DNA of 64,000 nucleotides from Leptodactylus fallax. Taxonomy: Eukaryota > Chordata > Amphibia > Anura > Leptodactylidae. Numbering within the stretch: position 1 is the first letter of the stretch; every line of letters starts with the position of its first letter. The stretch is from contig CAMRHE010000077.1 in assembly GCA_947044405.1 (NCBI GenBank), forward strand, positions 5,547,501-5,611,500. Direction: 5' to 3'. The position numbers and the translations under genes are program-made. A model generated the notes under the pieces. That model did no database searches. It had not been told where the DNA came from and saw only the letters and a program-made list of their open reading frames with translations. Positions 20,332 through 31,606 of the stretch are shown piece after piece.

Positions 20332-20804
20332 TTCATACAATATTAATGTGAGCATCACTCTCCTTAGCTTGTATATGGGTGCACTTATTCCACCAGTGGC
20401 TGACCGGAACTCACCAATTTTAATAGAAGCTTGTATTAAAGGATGGACAGCACTGCAGGTAGTTAAGCTTGCTTGTAAGTTTTATTCCATGTTAGAGCAA
20501 TATATCATATCATACAGGGTGTAGATATTTTAAGAGCCGAGAGCAACGTTTTGGGCTGCGATAGCCCTTCCTCAGGCAATTAGAATTTGAATATGAAGGC
20601 GTGATGGCTGCCACATATCTAGCAAAAATATATTTCTTGTGGGGCCCAGGAGAAATGATCCTGGTAAGGAACCCAAGGATTGGGGAGATATCCAGAGCTT
20701 GCTAAAGGAAGACATACATCTCCCTTATGATCCATTGCTCTAACATGGAATAAAATAAAGCTTACAAGCAAGTTCAACTACCTGGAGTGCTGACCAACCT
20801 TTAA
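20332..20804. mobile_element. Second Penelope-like insertion, inverted-pair structure
   Basis: A perfect 12-bp direct repeat AACAAATCATTC (20320-20331 and 20805-20816) brackets 473 bp. About 20432-20500 and 20726-20804 are inverted copies ('GCACTGCAGGTAGTTAAGCTTGC' against 'GCAAGTTCAACTACCTGGAGTGC'). The rest is single-copy and on the minus strand includes 'CCTGAGGAAGGGC...GCCC..AACGTTG', a tail motif common in frog and fish retroelements. The layout, a minus-strand tail followed by a partial inverted repeat of it, is the same as at 15188-15407, although the families differ. Assignment to Penelope-like elements is inference. Confidence 0.55.
20547..20575 (-). ncRNA. Second hammerhead-like motif
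   Basis: On the minus strand: CTGAGGA (fits CUGANGA), one extra A, GGGCT paired with AGCCC around an ATCGC loop, then AAAACG where GAAA is expected. It thus has one substitution in the second core box, as well as the same extra A seen at 15320. It is probably inactive as it stands. Confidence 0.25.
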
Positions 20805-20816
20805 AACAAATCATTC

Positions 20817-21295
20817 CTCTCCACCAATGTCTTTACCATAGTTGATGACAGAGTTCACGATTAAAGGAAGTCATCTTCTGTATACTATGCTCTTCTCTAA
20901 CATTATTTTTGACTATCTATTGACTCATGTAAAGATGGTTTTTATTTGTTTGGTGGTAATTATGGGTGGAGTAGAGGTGGGGTCAAAATAGATGGCAAAC
21001 CCCTGATCAGCTGAGTCCAGAGGAACTATCAGGCAGGGACACTGCATGGACAAGAAGATAACCCGACCACAATAAGAAAGTCATGATTGGGTTTCTAACA
21101 TGTCCCAGACCATACAAAGTTCCTGTATTCATGGTCGTATCCATTGGCAACCGATCAAGACAGTGGACTGTCACCACTAAGATAGTTAGAAAAAATCTTT
21201 AAAACTATGCAAACAAATTATTTATTTATATTTGCAAAAATGTTTAAATATTAATGCAAAAATATTAAAGTTAACTAATGTTTAACTATTGCAGC
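20817..21295. other. Unassigned DNA
   Basis: No supportable feature. Confidence 0.35.
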
Positions 21296-21412
21296 TGAAA
21301 GTCACAGCAAAAAACAGACAATTTCTGCTGGATTTTGTTGCAGTCATGTTCGCTGTGGGATGTCCACTACTGAAATCCTGCACTGGAATCATCCCATGTG
21401 TCCTTAGCCTTA
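21296..21412. repeat. Right-end fragment of a Harbinger-like MITE
   Basis: 'CAGCAAAAAACAGACAATTTCTGCTGGATTTTGTTGCAG' and the end 'CCATGTGTCCTTAGCCTTA' match the family style. The left end is missing. Confidence 0.4.
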
Positions 21413-22284
21413 AGGTCTTCCTAGAATTGGCTACAAGAAGAGACAGTTTCATCACTTAAGTTATCTCTATGGCTATGTGAAGGGAAACAGGGGATTTAGA
21501 ACTCTGTTCCAAAGACTGTTCCGCCACACACTACTGGATTCATAACATTACTGTAACTGCATAGCCCGGCATTATATTAATTCAATTTTGGTGACAAGTA
21601 GAGGCAGATAGATGTCCCGGGTGTCTACTTCAGTAAGCCATGAGTGAGCTGCAATTCAGACTTACTTGCCGTTCTGTTGATTTCATCACATCTGCTGGAA
21701 GATGCTATAGAAGCCTTGGTTTTTGCTTACTGTAATTAGAAAGTCTGAAATCCTCAGGGCTTCTTTCAACCTTGCCTGTTCCATCCTTTTCTCTACAAGA
21801 TACTGTACAAGTGATTCTTAGGATTAATACACTGAGCCTGAAGAGTGTGAAAGGCTGAGAGCATCATAACCGTATTGTCAGCATTTCCCCCTCAGAAGTG
21901 CCTAAATAAATATATCACTGTGACAAGTAATAAAATGATTCCACCTGATCACATGGTAATATGTTCTGATAGAAGCCAGAGCAGCTGTGCTTTGGTAGAC
22001 TCCTATATTGTCTAGCTGGAAACTGCTCTGTTTGTCATTACTATATTAATCCTTTATTCGTTGCTATTTGCATGGGTGCTGTTGTCTGGAAACCTATGAA
22101 CAATAGAATTTTGACTTTTTACACAATAGCCTTGTGTATGTGTATGGAATGCAAAACAAACCTAAGGCAAAACGCTCAAATACTGCCATTGTCCTATTGA
22201 TATTAATAGGCTTTTAATATTGGCATCTCTACCAATAAAGGCCGTCATGAGGAGGTAGCATTTCAAGGCTCGGAAAAGCAACAT
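21413..22284. other. Repeat-poor DNA
   Basis: About 21600-22140 has no repeat signature and balanced composition. It is a candidate for unique or conserved non-coding sequence. No exon could be defined. Confidence 0.35.
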
Positions 22285-22576
22285 TAAGGCTGGAAAAAAA
22301 CGCGGTGTTATACAGTCACTGCAATCCCATCCACACTTTGCAAAAAAAAAAAAGTACTGTGGACACGCTGCGATTTCTAAAACCTTTGCAGTTTTGGAAA
22401 TCGCAGCATGTCAGTTATACCTATGGAAACGCCAGCAGTTTCCCTATAGGTATAATTGAAACGGAAAGTCAGACTTTCTGTGAAAAGCGCTGCTGGAAAA
22501 ACCGCAATGCGTTGCTGCCGCAGTTTTTCACGCAGCACTTTTTTGCTGCAGCTCGCTACGTGGGGCCTTAGCCTAA
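22285..22576. mobile_element. Harbinger-like MITE with TAA duplication
   Basis: TAA at 22285-22287 and 22574-22576 flank GGCTGGAAAAAAACGCGG and CTACGTGGGGCCTTAGCC. The interior shows 'CCCATCCACACTTTGCA', 'GCATGTCAGTTATACCTATGGAAACGCC' and its mirror. It is the cleanest duplication in the family. Confidence 0.8.
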
Positions 22577-23028
22577 AGTGTATATCCAATTCTAATTAAC
22601 TTTTTATAAATGAATAGTGTATTTAAAAAAAAACTTTGTAATATATCATATTAAGGATTTCTGTTTCCTTATCTGTGACTGCTTTGCTTACATTATATTC
22701 AGCCTCAGACATACAACTCTATGGAGCAGGGAGGGGCTGAGCAGAATTCTCCTGCTGGCTAGTTAATTTTTTTTATTGCCTTATTCTGAGTATTATCAGC
22801 TTCTTATCTATAACTTAGCAGTGTTAAAAAAGCAAGGAGTAGCAGAATGTAACAGCAGCAATTATTTCAGTGTCTTTTCTAATCCCCCTCCTCTCTTCAT
22901 AGACTAATATGAAGAAAGTAACTGCCTGAAAAGTGAGACGAAAAAATATTTCTTTAACAAGAAAAATTAATAAATAATTAATTACAAATTTATGAAAGGT
23001 TGTTTATAACTGGAGGTAGACTTTAATA
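22577..23028. mobile_element. Palindromic AT-rich MITE
   Basis: The left end 'AAAGTGTATATCCAATTCTAATTAACTTTTTATAAAT' is the inverse of the right end 'ATTTATGAAAGGTTGTTTATAACTGGAGGTAGACTTTAATA'. The centre contains 'CAGGGAGGGGCTGAGCAG'. It abuts the preceding MITE. Confidence 0.55.
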
Positions 23029-23679
23029 CAATTAGTACTAACAGTAGGTGGTTGGCGACTGAACTGTTTTATAGTTCTTCTATGAGAGACTGTTCACACT
23101 TCGGAAATTGAGGCAGACATTTATATTGTTAAATGTTCTTGCATTGTTCTTCTCTTTTACTGATATACAATGTGGTGAGATCACTACCACAGGCACATTC
23201 TATTTTAATCATACCAATTATTACTTATATTATTAAATTTATTTCCATTTTGCTGCTTCGCAGGGACATCAGCTGTGTTCAGATTTGACTTCTTGATCAA
23301 CAGCTTTTATGATATCTCTCTTAGCACAATGGCAGTCTTCCATGCTTGTGTAGGTCATTGCAGAGAGAGTTCTTGGCTGATAAACACTGTGCCCAGTTCA
23401 GAAACTTCTTGCCATCAGCTATTATTGCCAGAAGACACTCAAGCAAGCCATATATTTACCTTTGAGAGGCTGCAGGAGTAATGTAATGTTACATGTCAGC
23501 CCTTCTAACAAATAGTCATCCATGCTGGGTCTACCAGGACAAGTAATACATACATACCAAATGCCCCAAATTTCTTGGATAGTTCCAAATTTTCAGAAAG
23601 AATTCCAGCAAATTGGGCATGTCCAGTAACTCAGCCCCTAGTTTATAGCATCCCCACCCAAACTGTGTGATAACAGGCG
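23029..23679. other. Unassigned DNA
   Basis: No supportable gene. A 68-codon plus frame at 23275-23481 has no recognisable features. Confidence 0.35.
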
Positions 23680-23790
23680 ATCCTGAGGACCTTTCAATAC
23701 CTCCACCGACTCTTTGCATGCTGCAGTATGTGCTCCACAGATTCAGATGCAGTTGGAATTTACTCTCTACATAATCTAATAGTTGATCCA
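23680..23790. repeat. TTAA MITE fragment related to 8764-8890
   Basis: Shares 'GACCTTTCAATACCTCCACCGACTC' and 'GATTCAGATGCAGTTGGA' with the 8.8-kb fragment. The ends are not defined. Confidence 0.4.
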
Positions 23791-23899
23791 GAGGAAGGGA
23801 AAAAAAAAAACCCATGAGGCTGACGGCAATTGTCCCATCAGAGAAAAAAAAAAATTCTAAACATAAACCAATATCAAAATCCATTTGGGGCTAGAAAAT

Positions 23900-24016
23900 C
23901 CCTTCAAAAGGGCTGTCCAGTTTCATTTAATAAATGTTATATTGGAAAATTGTATAACTTTTCATTAAACACTAAAACATTTACTGTATTTGCTGAAACT
24001 GGACAATCCCTTTACC
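23900..24016. mobile_element. Short palindromic MITE, 'GGGCTGTCCAGTTTCA' ends
   Basis: The left 'AAAAGGGCTGTCCAGTTTCA' is the inverse of the right 'TGAAACTGGACAATCCCTTTA', about 117 bp end to end. The ends match the TTAAAGGG-type families, but the TTAA is altered. Confidence 0.6.
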
Positions 24017-25595
24017 TACAAGATGTCTATGGGTAATTAAAACAACAGTATACTTCCCGCTGTCCCAGAATGTTCAGAGAGGTCTACTAGAAAAAGGAGT
24101 GATCTCCCAAACTCCTGAAAGAGTTATCAAATCGCCTGAGCACCACAGAAACTTCTCCAAAACTGCCTCTGCTGCGGTGCCAGGATGCTGCAACATTAGG
24201 CTTAGCCCCAGCAACCAAACACAGACGGTGGTACTGCCACTGCAGAAATAGTCTCTGTTGTACACTTATAGACAGCTATACAGCCATAAGTAGGAAGGGC
24301 ATGGTTTACCAACATATAAATAAATATACAAGTTTGCACTGGCTCACTAGAACACTTCGAACCGCTGAGAGAAAGAGATTCACTAAAAAGACTTTTCACA
24401 GGGACTCCGGAAGCATCTAACAATGCCCCCTATTTCCAGTTCAAGAGGGACTGTACAGCAAGCCATCTCATGACAATGGTGTAGGGAAATGAGTTTTTAT
24501 AACTGGTTAAGTCAAAGATGGTCAAAGAATGATTATAGCCACACCGGAATATAATAACATAAAAGGTTTGTACAAATATTGAATAGTTCTTCACATGCTG
24601 AAATGGTGGACTCTGTTGCATATTATGCTCTAATATATAACCATCTCGTTCAATGGCATCCAAAGGTTGCTGGGCATCCTTATGATCCCATCTGAAGCCA
24701 ACTAGCACGATAGACCATAGAATTTTATAGTACCCATTGAGGGGGCTGAAGGGCTTCCTGGACTATGTGTGTCTGGTCATGACCATTTATGGTACAGGAA
24801 GGTGTACAACCAAAGCAAGAAACTTATATACCCTAACAGGGAAATATATAGCATATATGTAGGTGTGCAGGACAGCCCTGAAATGAAGTATAGTGTAACA
24901 GATAACAGATCGATTACAGAAGTACATCGATAAGATATCAATAGATGGACAGCAAGGAATACATACAGACTGACCAGTAAGACATTAACTCTGTCATATC
25001 ACATCAATAAGTCTGATTCTGCCAAGAAACATGTCCTATTGCAAATGGTACATTAAATAAAGCTTTGTATCAGTTACTCTAGAGCTATATCTGGAGCATC
25101 AGATCACCAAGTATAAGAATGATCGATTGGGTTTACATAGAAAGAGAAGGGAATTTAACATTCCTTAAAGCTCAGCATCTAATTCTTGGGATGATCCTGC
25201 AGGTAATGATATTACCATTATCTTAGGGAATTACTGTATTAGCAGCTCTAGAATATTTTCTGATCAGTACAGTGAGTAAAACCTGCACTTAAATAGAGGA
25301 CTGTTTAGGTAAGTGTTGCCATTTACAACTTCTGCATGAATCATCTGAGAAAGCTGTTTTACTGTGTTTGCTTGCAGAATACTTATGTCGTGTGTGTCAG
25401 AGGGTTGATGCCTGGTGATGCTTTTGGCAGGTAGTTATTAGAATAATTAGTTGGGGTGGTGGCACCCGGTGCAAAATCCTACTCCCCGAATAGTATCAAA
25501 CATATATAACATCTGTAATCATTGGTTTTCTGTTTTCTATACCAGTTACGTCCTTCAGGTCTGATGTGGTCATGTTAATCCGAGCTCTTAAAAAC
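24017..25595. other. Unassigned DNA
   Basis: Contains a diverged repeat phrase at 24060-24130 ('GCTGTCCCAGAATGTTC', 'CTCCCAAACTCCTGAAAG') related to 6180 and 6820. No gene is evident in the remaining 1.4 kb. Confidence 0.35.
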
Positions 25596-26048
25596 TAAAA
25601 GGAATGTATCACCATTCTTAAAATGTATTTATTAAAACCAGATATATCACTTTTTTCTATTCTGTTTTTTTTTTCTAATTGTATTTTTTATTGTTTTTTT
25701 TTTTTGTACATGATTATGAAGCTGTCATCTTGCCTGAGCTTCTTCTCTGCTCTGTTAACAGCATTTAGTGATATTCTTTCAGAAGTGTCATGGCCACAGG
25801 CAGTAATAACCTGGAGCCAAGTCATTGAGGTTCATGGGACAGCCCCTACAGAATTGTCAAATGTCAGTCTACTATTAGGCTTAGTGGCCAAAGTAAAAAT
25901 TGCAAGATTTTGTACTTATTTAAAAATATAGATAGTGACAGAGTGATGGAATTGTTTTTTTTTAATTATCAAAAATTCTTAAAAAATATGTTTAAGATAA
26001 AAAGTTGGTTTAAAAAATAGGTCATTTTCTGGGGATACATTCCCTTTA
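25596..26048. mobile_element. MITE with 'TAAAAGGAATGTATC' ends
   Basis: TAAAAGGAATGTATCACC at the left mirrors 'GGGGATACATTCCCTTTA' at the right; sub-terminal 'TTCTTAAAATGTATTTATTAAAACC' mirrors 'CTTAAAAAATATGTTTAAG'. The T-rich open frame inside (25623-25931) is a by-product. Confidence 0.65.
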
Positions 26049-26224
26049 GAAATACAAGTCTATTTTCTGCAAATGAAATTAAGACATAGAATAAGTCAAA
26101 TGTTATCCTTAGTCACAATTTATACTACTGGAGACACAAAGATGCTACAGCAACCCTGCAGGCGCTATGACATGTGCAGGCATTTTATATTCTAATTATT
26201 TTACATTGCATTACTGCTATATTT

Positions 26225-26395
26225 ACAAAGGAAAAAGATGGAAAAATAAAAACAACTGAAAAATAAAGCCCTATGTGTCACGGGGCAAACCAAACTAAAT
26301 AACCCAATAGAACAAAAATGTTATAGCCCTCAAAACTGCATGTACAAAAAAAACTGAAAATATGTCCCGTCCTGAACCAAGAAAATAGCCCAGTC
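26225..26395. repeat. Fragment of the 10.2-kb frog repeat
   Basis: 'AAATAACCCAATAGAACAAAAATGTTATAGCC.TCAAAAC' and 'AAAAAACTGAAAATATGTCCCGTCCTGAACC' match 10510-10600. Confidence 0.6.
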
Positions 26396-27300
26396 TACTT
26401 AAGGGTACAGTATATTATGTGGGTCATTTGAGGAGACATTATGTGTGGGCCCAATAATGTGTTAAAACGGCCCTGAGTGTACCTCTACAGTAGGAAACCT
26501 ACCTCACTATCTCTTGGGTCTCCAAGGTGAATATATAAACCAACTTTATTCTATACCTATTAAAAATAGCCTTGGTTCTAGTAAGGAGTGCGTAACCAAG
26601 ATGGTGGTAGTAACCACCCACACATGTACAAGCATGAGTCAACATTAGCATATCTGCTCCTTTATTTCACTTTGTTAGGAGGTACTAACTTTGTCTTTTA
26701 CAGTTTATACACATGGTTTCGGGGCTTTTCTTGATCTTACTAAGCTTCCATAATGATCGATAAGTTTAGTAAATGAGAAGTATGGTCTAATTCACTAACA
26801 TAGACCTGATTTTGAGGAATATGAGAGCAGGGCTAGGGTGTTCAATGTTTCCTGAAACAGGGACATGATCCCTATGTTTTTTCCATGGCCAGAGTAGTAC
26901 AGTAATATAGTAGTGATGCATACATCCTAGATGTCAAGATCAACACAAGGACTGTATTACCTGTTTTTGCCAATGTATCACTTCAGATTTTGTCTATAGA
27001 CAAACAAGAACTAGACATGTTGGGGTTTCATCTGTCCTAGACCACTGTATTATCCATAGCTCTTCATCTTAGAGGACATTGGACATCCATTAAACTCTTT
27101 GGCCACTTATCGATTTGAATAGACATTGTGTAAGGCAATGTAACTAGACCACCACAATAGGCTATACCCCGCTGACACAGATTCTTGGAAACACTATATA
27201 CTCCCTGTTATTTATTCATGAATCTAAATACAGGTAAGCTTACCCCACTGTTATTTTTGCAGTGCTTTAGTGAATATATTTGATAGAATTGGGACAGAAC
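26396..27300. other. Unassigned DNA
   Basis: No supportable gene or complete element. Confidence 0.35.
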
Positions 27301-27302
27301 AC

Positions 27303-27480
27303 TTTGGCCTACATTTATCAAAGTGGCGTCATTTTAGCCAATTTCTGAGTTAAGGCTAGACAACATTATTGACTTGCTGTATCTCGTAACATGTTTATGA
27401 CAGCACGTTCTGCTCTTTGATAAATCTGTCTCAATATAAACCACACTTTCACACTGGCTAAAATAATGCCTCTTTTTCTA
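27303..27480. repeat. Palindromic repeat, 'CATTTATCAAAGTGG' type
   Basis: 'ATTTATCAAAGTGGCGTCATTTTAGCCA' on the left is mirrored by 'CTTTGATAAATCTG' and 'TGGCTAAAATAATGCC' on the right. This is a diverged member of a frog repeat whose ends read GGGAATTTATCAA or similar. Confidence 0.45.
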
Positions 27481-27607
27481 TGCCAGGACATGTGCAGAGT
27501 AAAGACGTGACTGTTGACTTCTAAACAAAAAGTTGAATTTCATAAAAGCAACTAAGTTCTGGTCAAGCAACAAGCTATGACCATTTTTCACTCCACCTTT
27601 ACAAACT

Positions 27608-27839
27608 TACTCTAGGTTCACACCTACATTCAGGTTTCCATTCTTCGGGTCCATTTGGGGACCTGAAAAACGGAATCCCAATCTGCGGACCCATAGACTA
27701 TAATAGGGTCAGCTGGGTTTCCGCCCAAAAAATGCAGTGAGAAAAGTCCTGCTTGCGGGACTTTTCTCTAGGCATTTTTCAAGTGGATTCGGGGATAGAA
27801 TCCCTGAACGTAGACCGGGCGCAGGTGTGAACCTAGCCA
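27608..27839. mobile_element. Complete 'CTAGGTTCACACC' MITE
   Basis: The inverted ends are 'CTCTAGGTTCACACCTAC' and 'GCGCAGGTGTGAACCTAG'. The arms mirror each other through 'GGTTTCCATTCTTCGGGTCC', 'CTGCGGACCCATAGACTATAATAGGG' and 'GGGTTTCCGCCC'. No target duplication could be fixed. Confidence 0.75.
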
Positions 27840-28120
27840 TAGGCTATATGCACATGACCATAGTGGTCTTGCTGTCCGCATATTACTGATCAGAAATCTG
27901 CAAAAAACAGTATGCTATCATGGATATGCAAAATGACTTGTATAGATACACTACATTTGTCTGTGCCGTTAATGCGGACAAATATAGGACATGCTTCATA
28001 ATTTGTGGACCCCTTCTATGGATGGACACACATCTTCAAAAATTGCGGACCAGTGTATGGGCCCATAGAAATGTATGGGTCCGCCCTTTCATCCGCAATG
28101 ACAGTTGTGTGCTTGGTGTC
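27840..28120. mobile_element. 'GGCTATATGCACATGACC' MITE
   Basis: Starts 'TAGGCTATATGCACATGACCATAGTGG' and ends 'TTGTGTGCTTGGTGTCTTAGGCTA'; 'GCGGACAAATATAGGACATGC' and 'GGACCCATACATTTCTATGGGCC' (complement) are family cores. It is contiguous with MITEs on both sides. Confidence 0.5.
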
Positions 28121-29000
28121 TTAGGCTAAGGACCAATGTTGCAGAAACGACGTGGAAGAAAATGCTGAGTTTTACAGTCCCAGCAAAGTGAATGAGATTG
28201 TTTTTTTAATCTCATCCCCAGATTGCAGAATAAAACAATGCAGAAAATGCCAGAAAAGGCGTAGAGGGATCATATTTTACACACATTTGGCGCAAGGCCC
28301 TTTCTTGCACCAAGCATGCACCACAACCCCTGTTCTGCACCTCGCTCGTCACATTGCGTGCGAAGCAAAGTGAGAGGGGCAGGCAGTACAGGACCATCAA
28401 AGTCAATGAGATACTGTTTAATCTCATCCGCACATAGGGGAGGAAAAGAACTGTCGAAGACTAAGATTCCATGTAATGAAATGCAGAAAAAAAAAAAGCT
28501 GCGGAAAAAATGTGGCAGAAACGCAACACATTTTTTTTCCACAGCATTTTTCATTGTGTTTTCGCAGCGTTTTTCTCTGCAATCTTTCTACCCCTATTAT
28601 ACCTATGCAGAAAACGCCAGCATTTCCACAGGTATAATTGACTTCAAAACGCAGCCATTTTTGAAAACAGCTTTTCCGCTGCTGATTTTTTTTTCTGCAG
28701 TGTGCGGATGGGATTAGCCAGAATCCCATTAACTTTGCAGGTACTGTAAAGCACAGCATGTATTGCCGCGGCAAAAACACTGCATATTCAGAATTTGAGG
28801 TTTCAGCCGAAAAGCTACGTTTTAAAAAAAAAATTTTAATTTTAGCTGTGGAATCGTAAGTGTTTTCCCTATATATTTAATAGGGGAAGAACAAATGCTG
28901 AGAAAAATGCATCAAAAAAATATGCATAATATGGTTTTTGCTGCATTTTATTCTGCAGTGTTTTTTTGTTGCTTTTTCGCTACATGGTGCCTTGGCCTTA
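28119..29000. mobile_element. Compound of Harbinger-like MITE copies
   Basis: An outer left end ('TTAGGCTAAGGACCAATGTTGCAG') and an outer right end ('CTACATGGTGCCTTGGCCTTAG', near 28979-29000) enclose at least one further set of the family's blocks in both orientations ('ATCTCATCC.CACAT', 'GCAGAAACGCAACACA', 'CTATTATACCTATGCAGAAAACGCC', 'GGATGGGATTAGCC'). Antisense open frames of up to 133 codons here are palindrome by-products. The exact order of nesting is not resolved. Confidence 0.6.
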
Positions 29001-29143
29001 GACTGTCTAATCTATGTTTACCCTGTCTAACTAGTATTAGTAAATCTTTCCCTCTTTATGCTGCCCAATATGAGGCATTATACTATAGAAGTATTCTCCC
29101 TTTTGAAGTGATACGTCTATGGAAGAATATCTTCTGATATGTC

Positions 29144-29279
29144 ATTTTATGGTAGAATACTTTAACTGAGGAACAATGTTAAAGATCCACTAAAACTAAT
29201 CACCGACTAAGATGGCAAAATATATTTTATTTTAAATATCTTTTGCCATCTTAGTCGGTGATTAATTTTATGGTAGAAT
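29144..29279. mobile_element. Small hairpin insertion inside a 15-bp direct repeat
   Basis: ATTTTATGGTAGAAT occurs at 29144-29158 and 29265-29279. The 106 bp between end in a perfect 24-bp hairpin: 29197-29220 (TAATCACCGACTAAG...) pairs with 29241-29264. The stem continues, after one mismatch, with a 6-bp ATATTT/AAATAT pair around a 6-nt loop. An intact stem implies a recent insertion, or selection. It could be a tiny retroelement tail with inversion, like the Penelope-like copies, or a microRNA-like precursor. Confidence 0.6.
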
Positions 29280-30190
29280 GCAACAGTTTAGAAAACCTCT
29301 GTATCAAACCAAAGCCATGGGCCATAGAGTTCTAAGCTTCCTATATTACAGCTCTGTACAACTGAGAAAATAATATGGCCATGTACGTGAGGCCTTACTA
29401 TCTAGAACATTGTATAATATCTGATGCTGAGATGCAGAATTTGTCCATGACTAAGCAGCAAAACATTGTCTAGTTGAGTGTCCATAGAGCTTGCAGCCCG
29501 TGTCACATTAGTTGTCCTCCCCTGCCAGGCTGTGTTATGAGATTACAGCTGTCTGATATGAACTCCTATGGACAGCAGACCTAAATGGACCATCTTAGAT
29601 CCCTGCTTTCTTCCTTATATTAGAGAGGCTGCCCAAGCTCATTTAAATGCTAATACACAGCCATCTGCTTCTTTAGCATGACTGTGCACTGGGCCATGTG
29701 ACATCAATTAATATAATTGTGAGCTTTTCATCAGCTCAGCCACAGTGTCACACAGACAGAGCAGCATCTGCTCCACTTTACTCTCACCCTCCTTCACAAC
29801 ACACCCTTTGACCGGTATGGTTTGTTGTGCAGTTGCCTTATAGTTGGCATACAATGTATGAGAACAATGACACACAGCCACATTTTGCAATAGTAGTCAT
29901 AAAGTGGCTCAAGAGCTTATAGGGAGATATATATATATATATAATGCTAATTACGAAATAAAGATCCTTGGGAACATGAAGTTATAAAACAAACACATAA
30001 CAGTGTCTACTGTTTGGACACAACTGTATTGTTCCCATAATTTACACTGCTAAGCAGCTGGGAGTGGGTGGGACTGACATCTCTGCATTACCTGTTGTGT
30101 TTCAGTCCTCTAGTAGAGATCACTGCAGTCAGTCTGCAGCATGGTGCAACAACGTGATCATCTTTCTATGGTTTCTTCTGTAATTTTGCT
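29280..30190. other. Repeat-poor DNA
   Basis: About 29450-29900 looks like unique sequence. A short (TA)n run lies near 29929-29944. No exon could be defined. Confidence 0.35.
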
Positions 30191-30635
30191 TTAGAGAGAG
30201 TTTACCACCTCACCCAAGCACACCCAGGTGTCACCACTGTGCTACAGAGCACCTTACAGTGATAAAACATCATACTTTTGTTATGTATTTGGATAAAAAG
30301 AACGTTGACGTTTTATGGAAATGAGGCAGTTGGTGCACTGGGGGGTGGGTCTCCAGCTCCTTGGAGCATTGCTCTTGCCACTCAGACCCCTATCCTCTCC
30401 TACTTGTGCCATACAGTGCAGGGAGAGCTGAGTCTCCCCATCATCCATACTACTTGATCAGTCCGCCCCCAGTGCACCAACTGTCTCATTTGTATTAGAT
30501 TTCAAAGTTGTTTTTCCCCCAAAACTACAAAAGTGACCTACATAACAAAGCTATGGTGATTATCACTTTAATGTGCTCTGTAACACGGTAGTGACAGCTG
30601 AATATGTTTGCGGGAGGTGACAGACTCACTTTAAA
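30191..30635. mobile_element. Foldback MITE, 'AGAGAGTTTACCACCTC' ends
   Basis: 'GAGAGAGTTTACCACCTC' (left) mirrors 'GGAGGTGACAGACTCACTTTAA' (right). Inner arms also mirror: 'CACCACTGTGCTACAGAGCACC' against 'GTGCTCTGTAACACGGTAGTG', and 'GCAGTTGGTGCACTGGGGGGTGG' against 'CCGCCCCCAGTGCACCAACTG'. The 140-codon minus frame at 30525-30947 overlaps the right arm and is not a gene. Confidence 0.65.
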
Positions 30636-31606
30636 TTGGGGTTTTGCTTGGTCAGTTTCACTGGTAGTATTATATTGACATTCATTTCCTAACATACTGT
30701 ACAGCACCATGGAAAATGATGGTGATACAGTAAGTGTAAGTAATAGTGAGCAGTAATAAGTCAGTTTATGTTTGATGAACATGATGCTAATAGTTGAATG
30801 CACTGATCTACAGTCCAGTAACACATGATACGCACAACGGCAGGGGGTAATAACATATTTTGGATTAGTAAGGTGACTATAATGTCTTATGCAATTATAT
30901 AGCATTTTGTTGGTATCACACATAACCTCCATGTGCCGAACACACACAATATCCCCACCTACCCACAGGGGGCAATATTAACTGGAACTGTTGCAAATAT
31001 CAGTTCTTAGAAAAGATCAAGGAGAGTAGTCAGTAAACATATATGACATGGCAGGAATACACAGTGATAGATAACATAGTATTCTGAATAAACTTTAGTT
31101 TGAAATTTCTTGCCAATAACAACACCTTTTAAGTAGAAACGTGGTTTTGTCATTCCATTTAAAACCTTGTCCTTCAGTTATTCACCCGTAGTTGTCACCA
31201 TTACCTTATTGGATCAGTGAAATGAGTTGATCCCATTAGTGTGTATGTTTAGTAGTTTGCCACTACTGTACTCCTGTATAGATGCATGGAATTCATTTTG
31301 AGATTTTTTTTTCCCTACTTAATTTAATTTATTATGACTCACACTTTATATACAGTATGTATGAATTGCCTTGATGGTGTGGTGTAGGCCATGCAAAAGG
31401 AGCAGAAAATTGTCTGACATACAGGTATCTAGCAGGATATGCTGAATTTATCATACAGCATGTACCACTATAATAAATTTAGCCTGTCTAGTTTTATGCA
31501 GCCCACATTTAGGATATTATTACAAATCTGCCCCATTTTTCTGATTTTACAAATGATTAGCAATGATTTTATCAATTAGTATATAATTATCTTAGGATAA
31601 TTGGCT
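30636..31606. other. Unassigned DNA
   Basis: No supportable gene or repeat boundary. Confidence 0.35.

Noticed and set aside
28270..28780. Overlapping 94-133-codon frames on both strands
   Set aside because: They lie wholly within Harbinger-like MITE arms and mirror each other.
30525..30947. 140-codon minus-strand frame, one of the longest in the window
   Set aside because: It runs from the right arm of a foldback MITE into unassigned DNA and has no domain or composition of a real protein.
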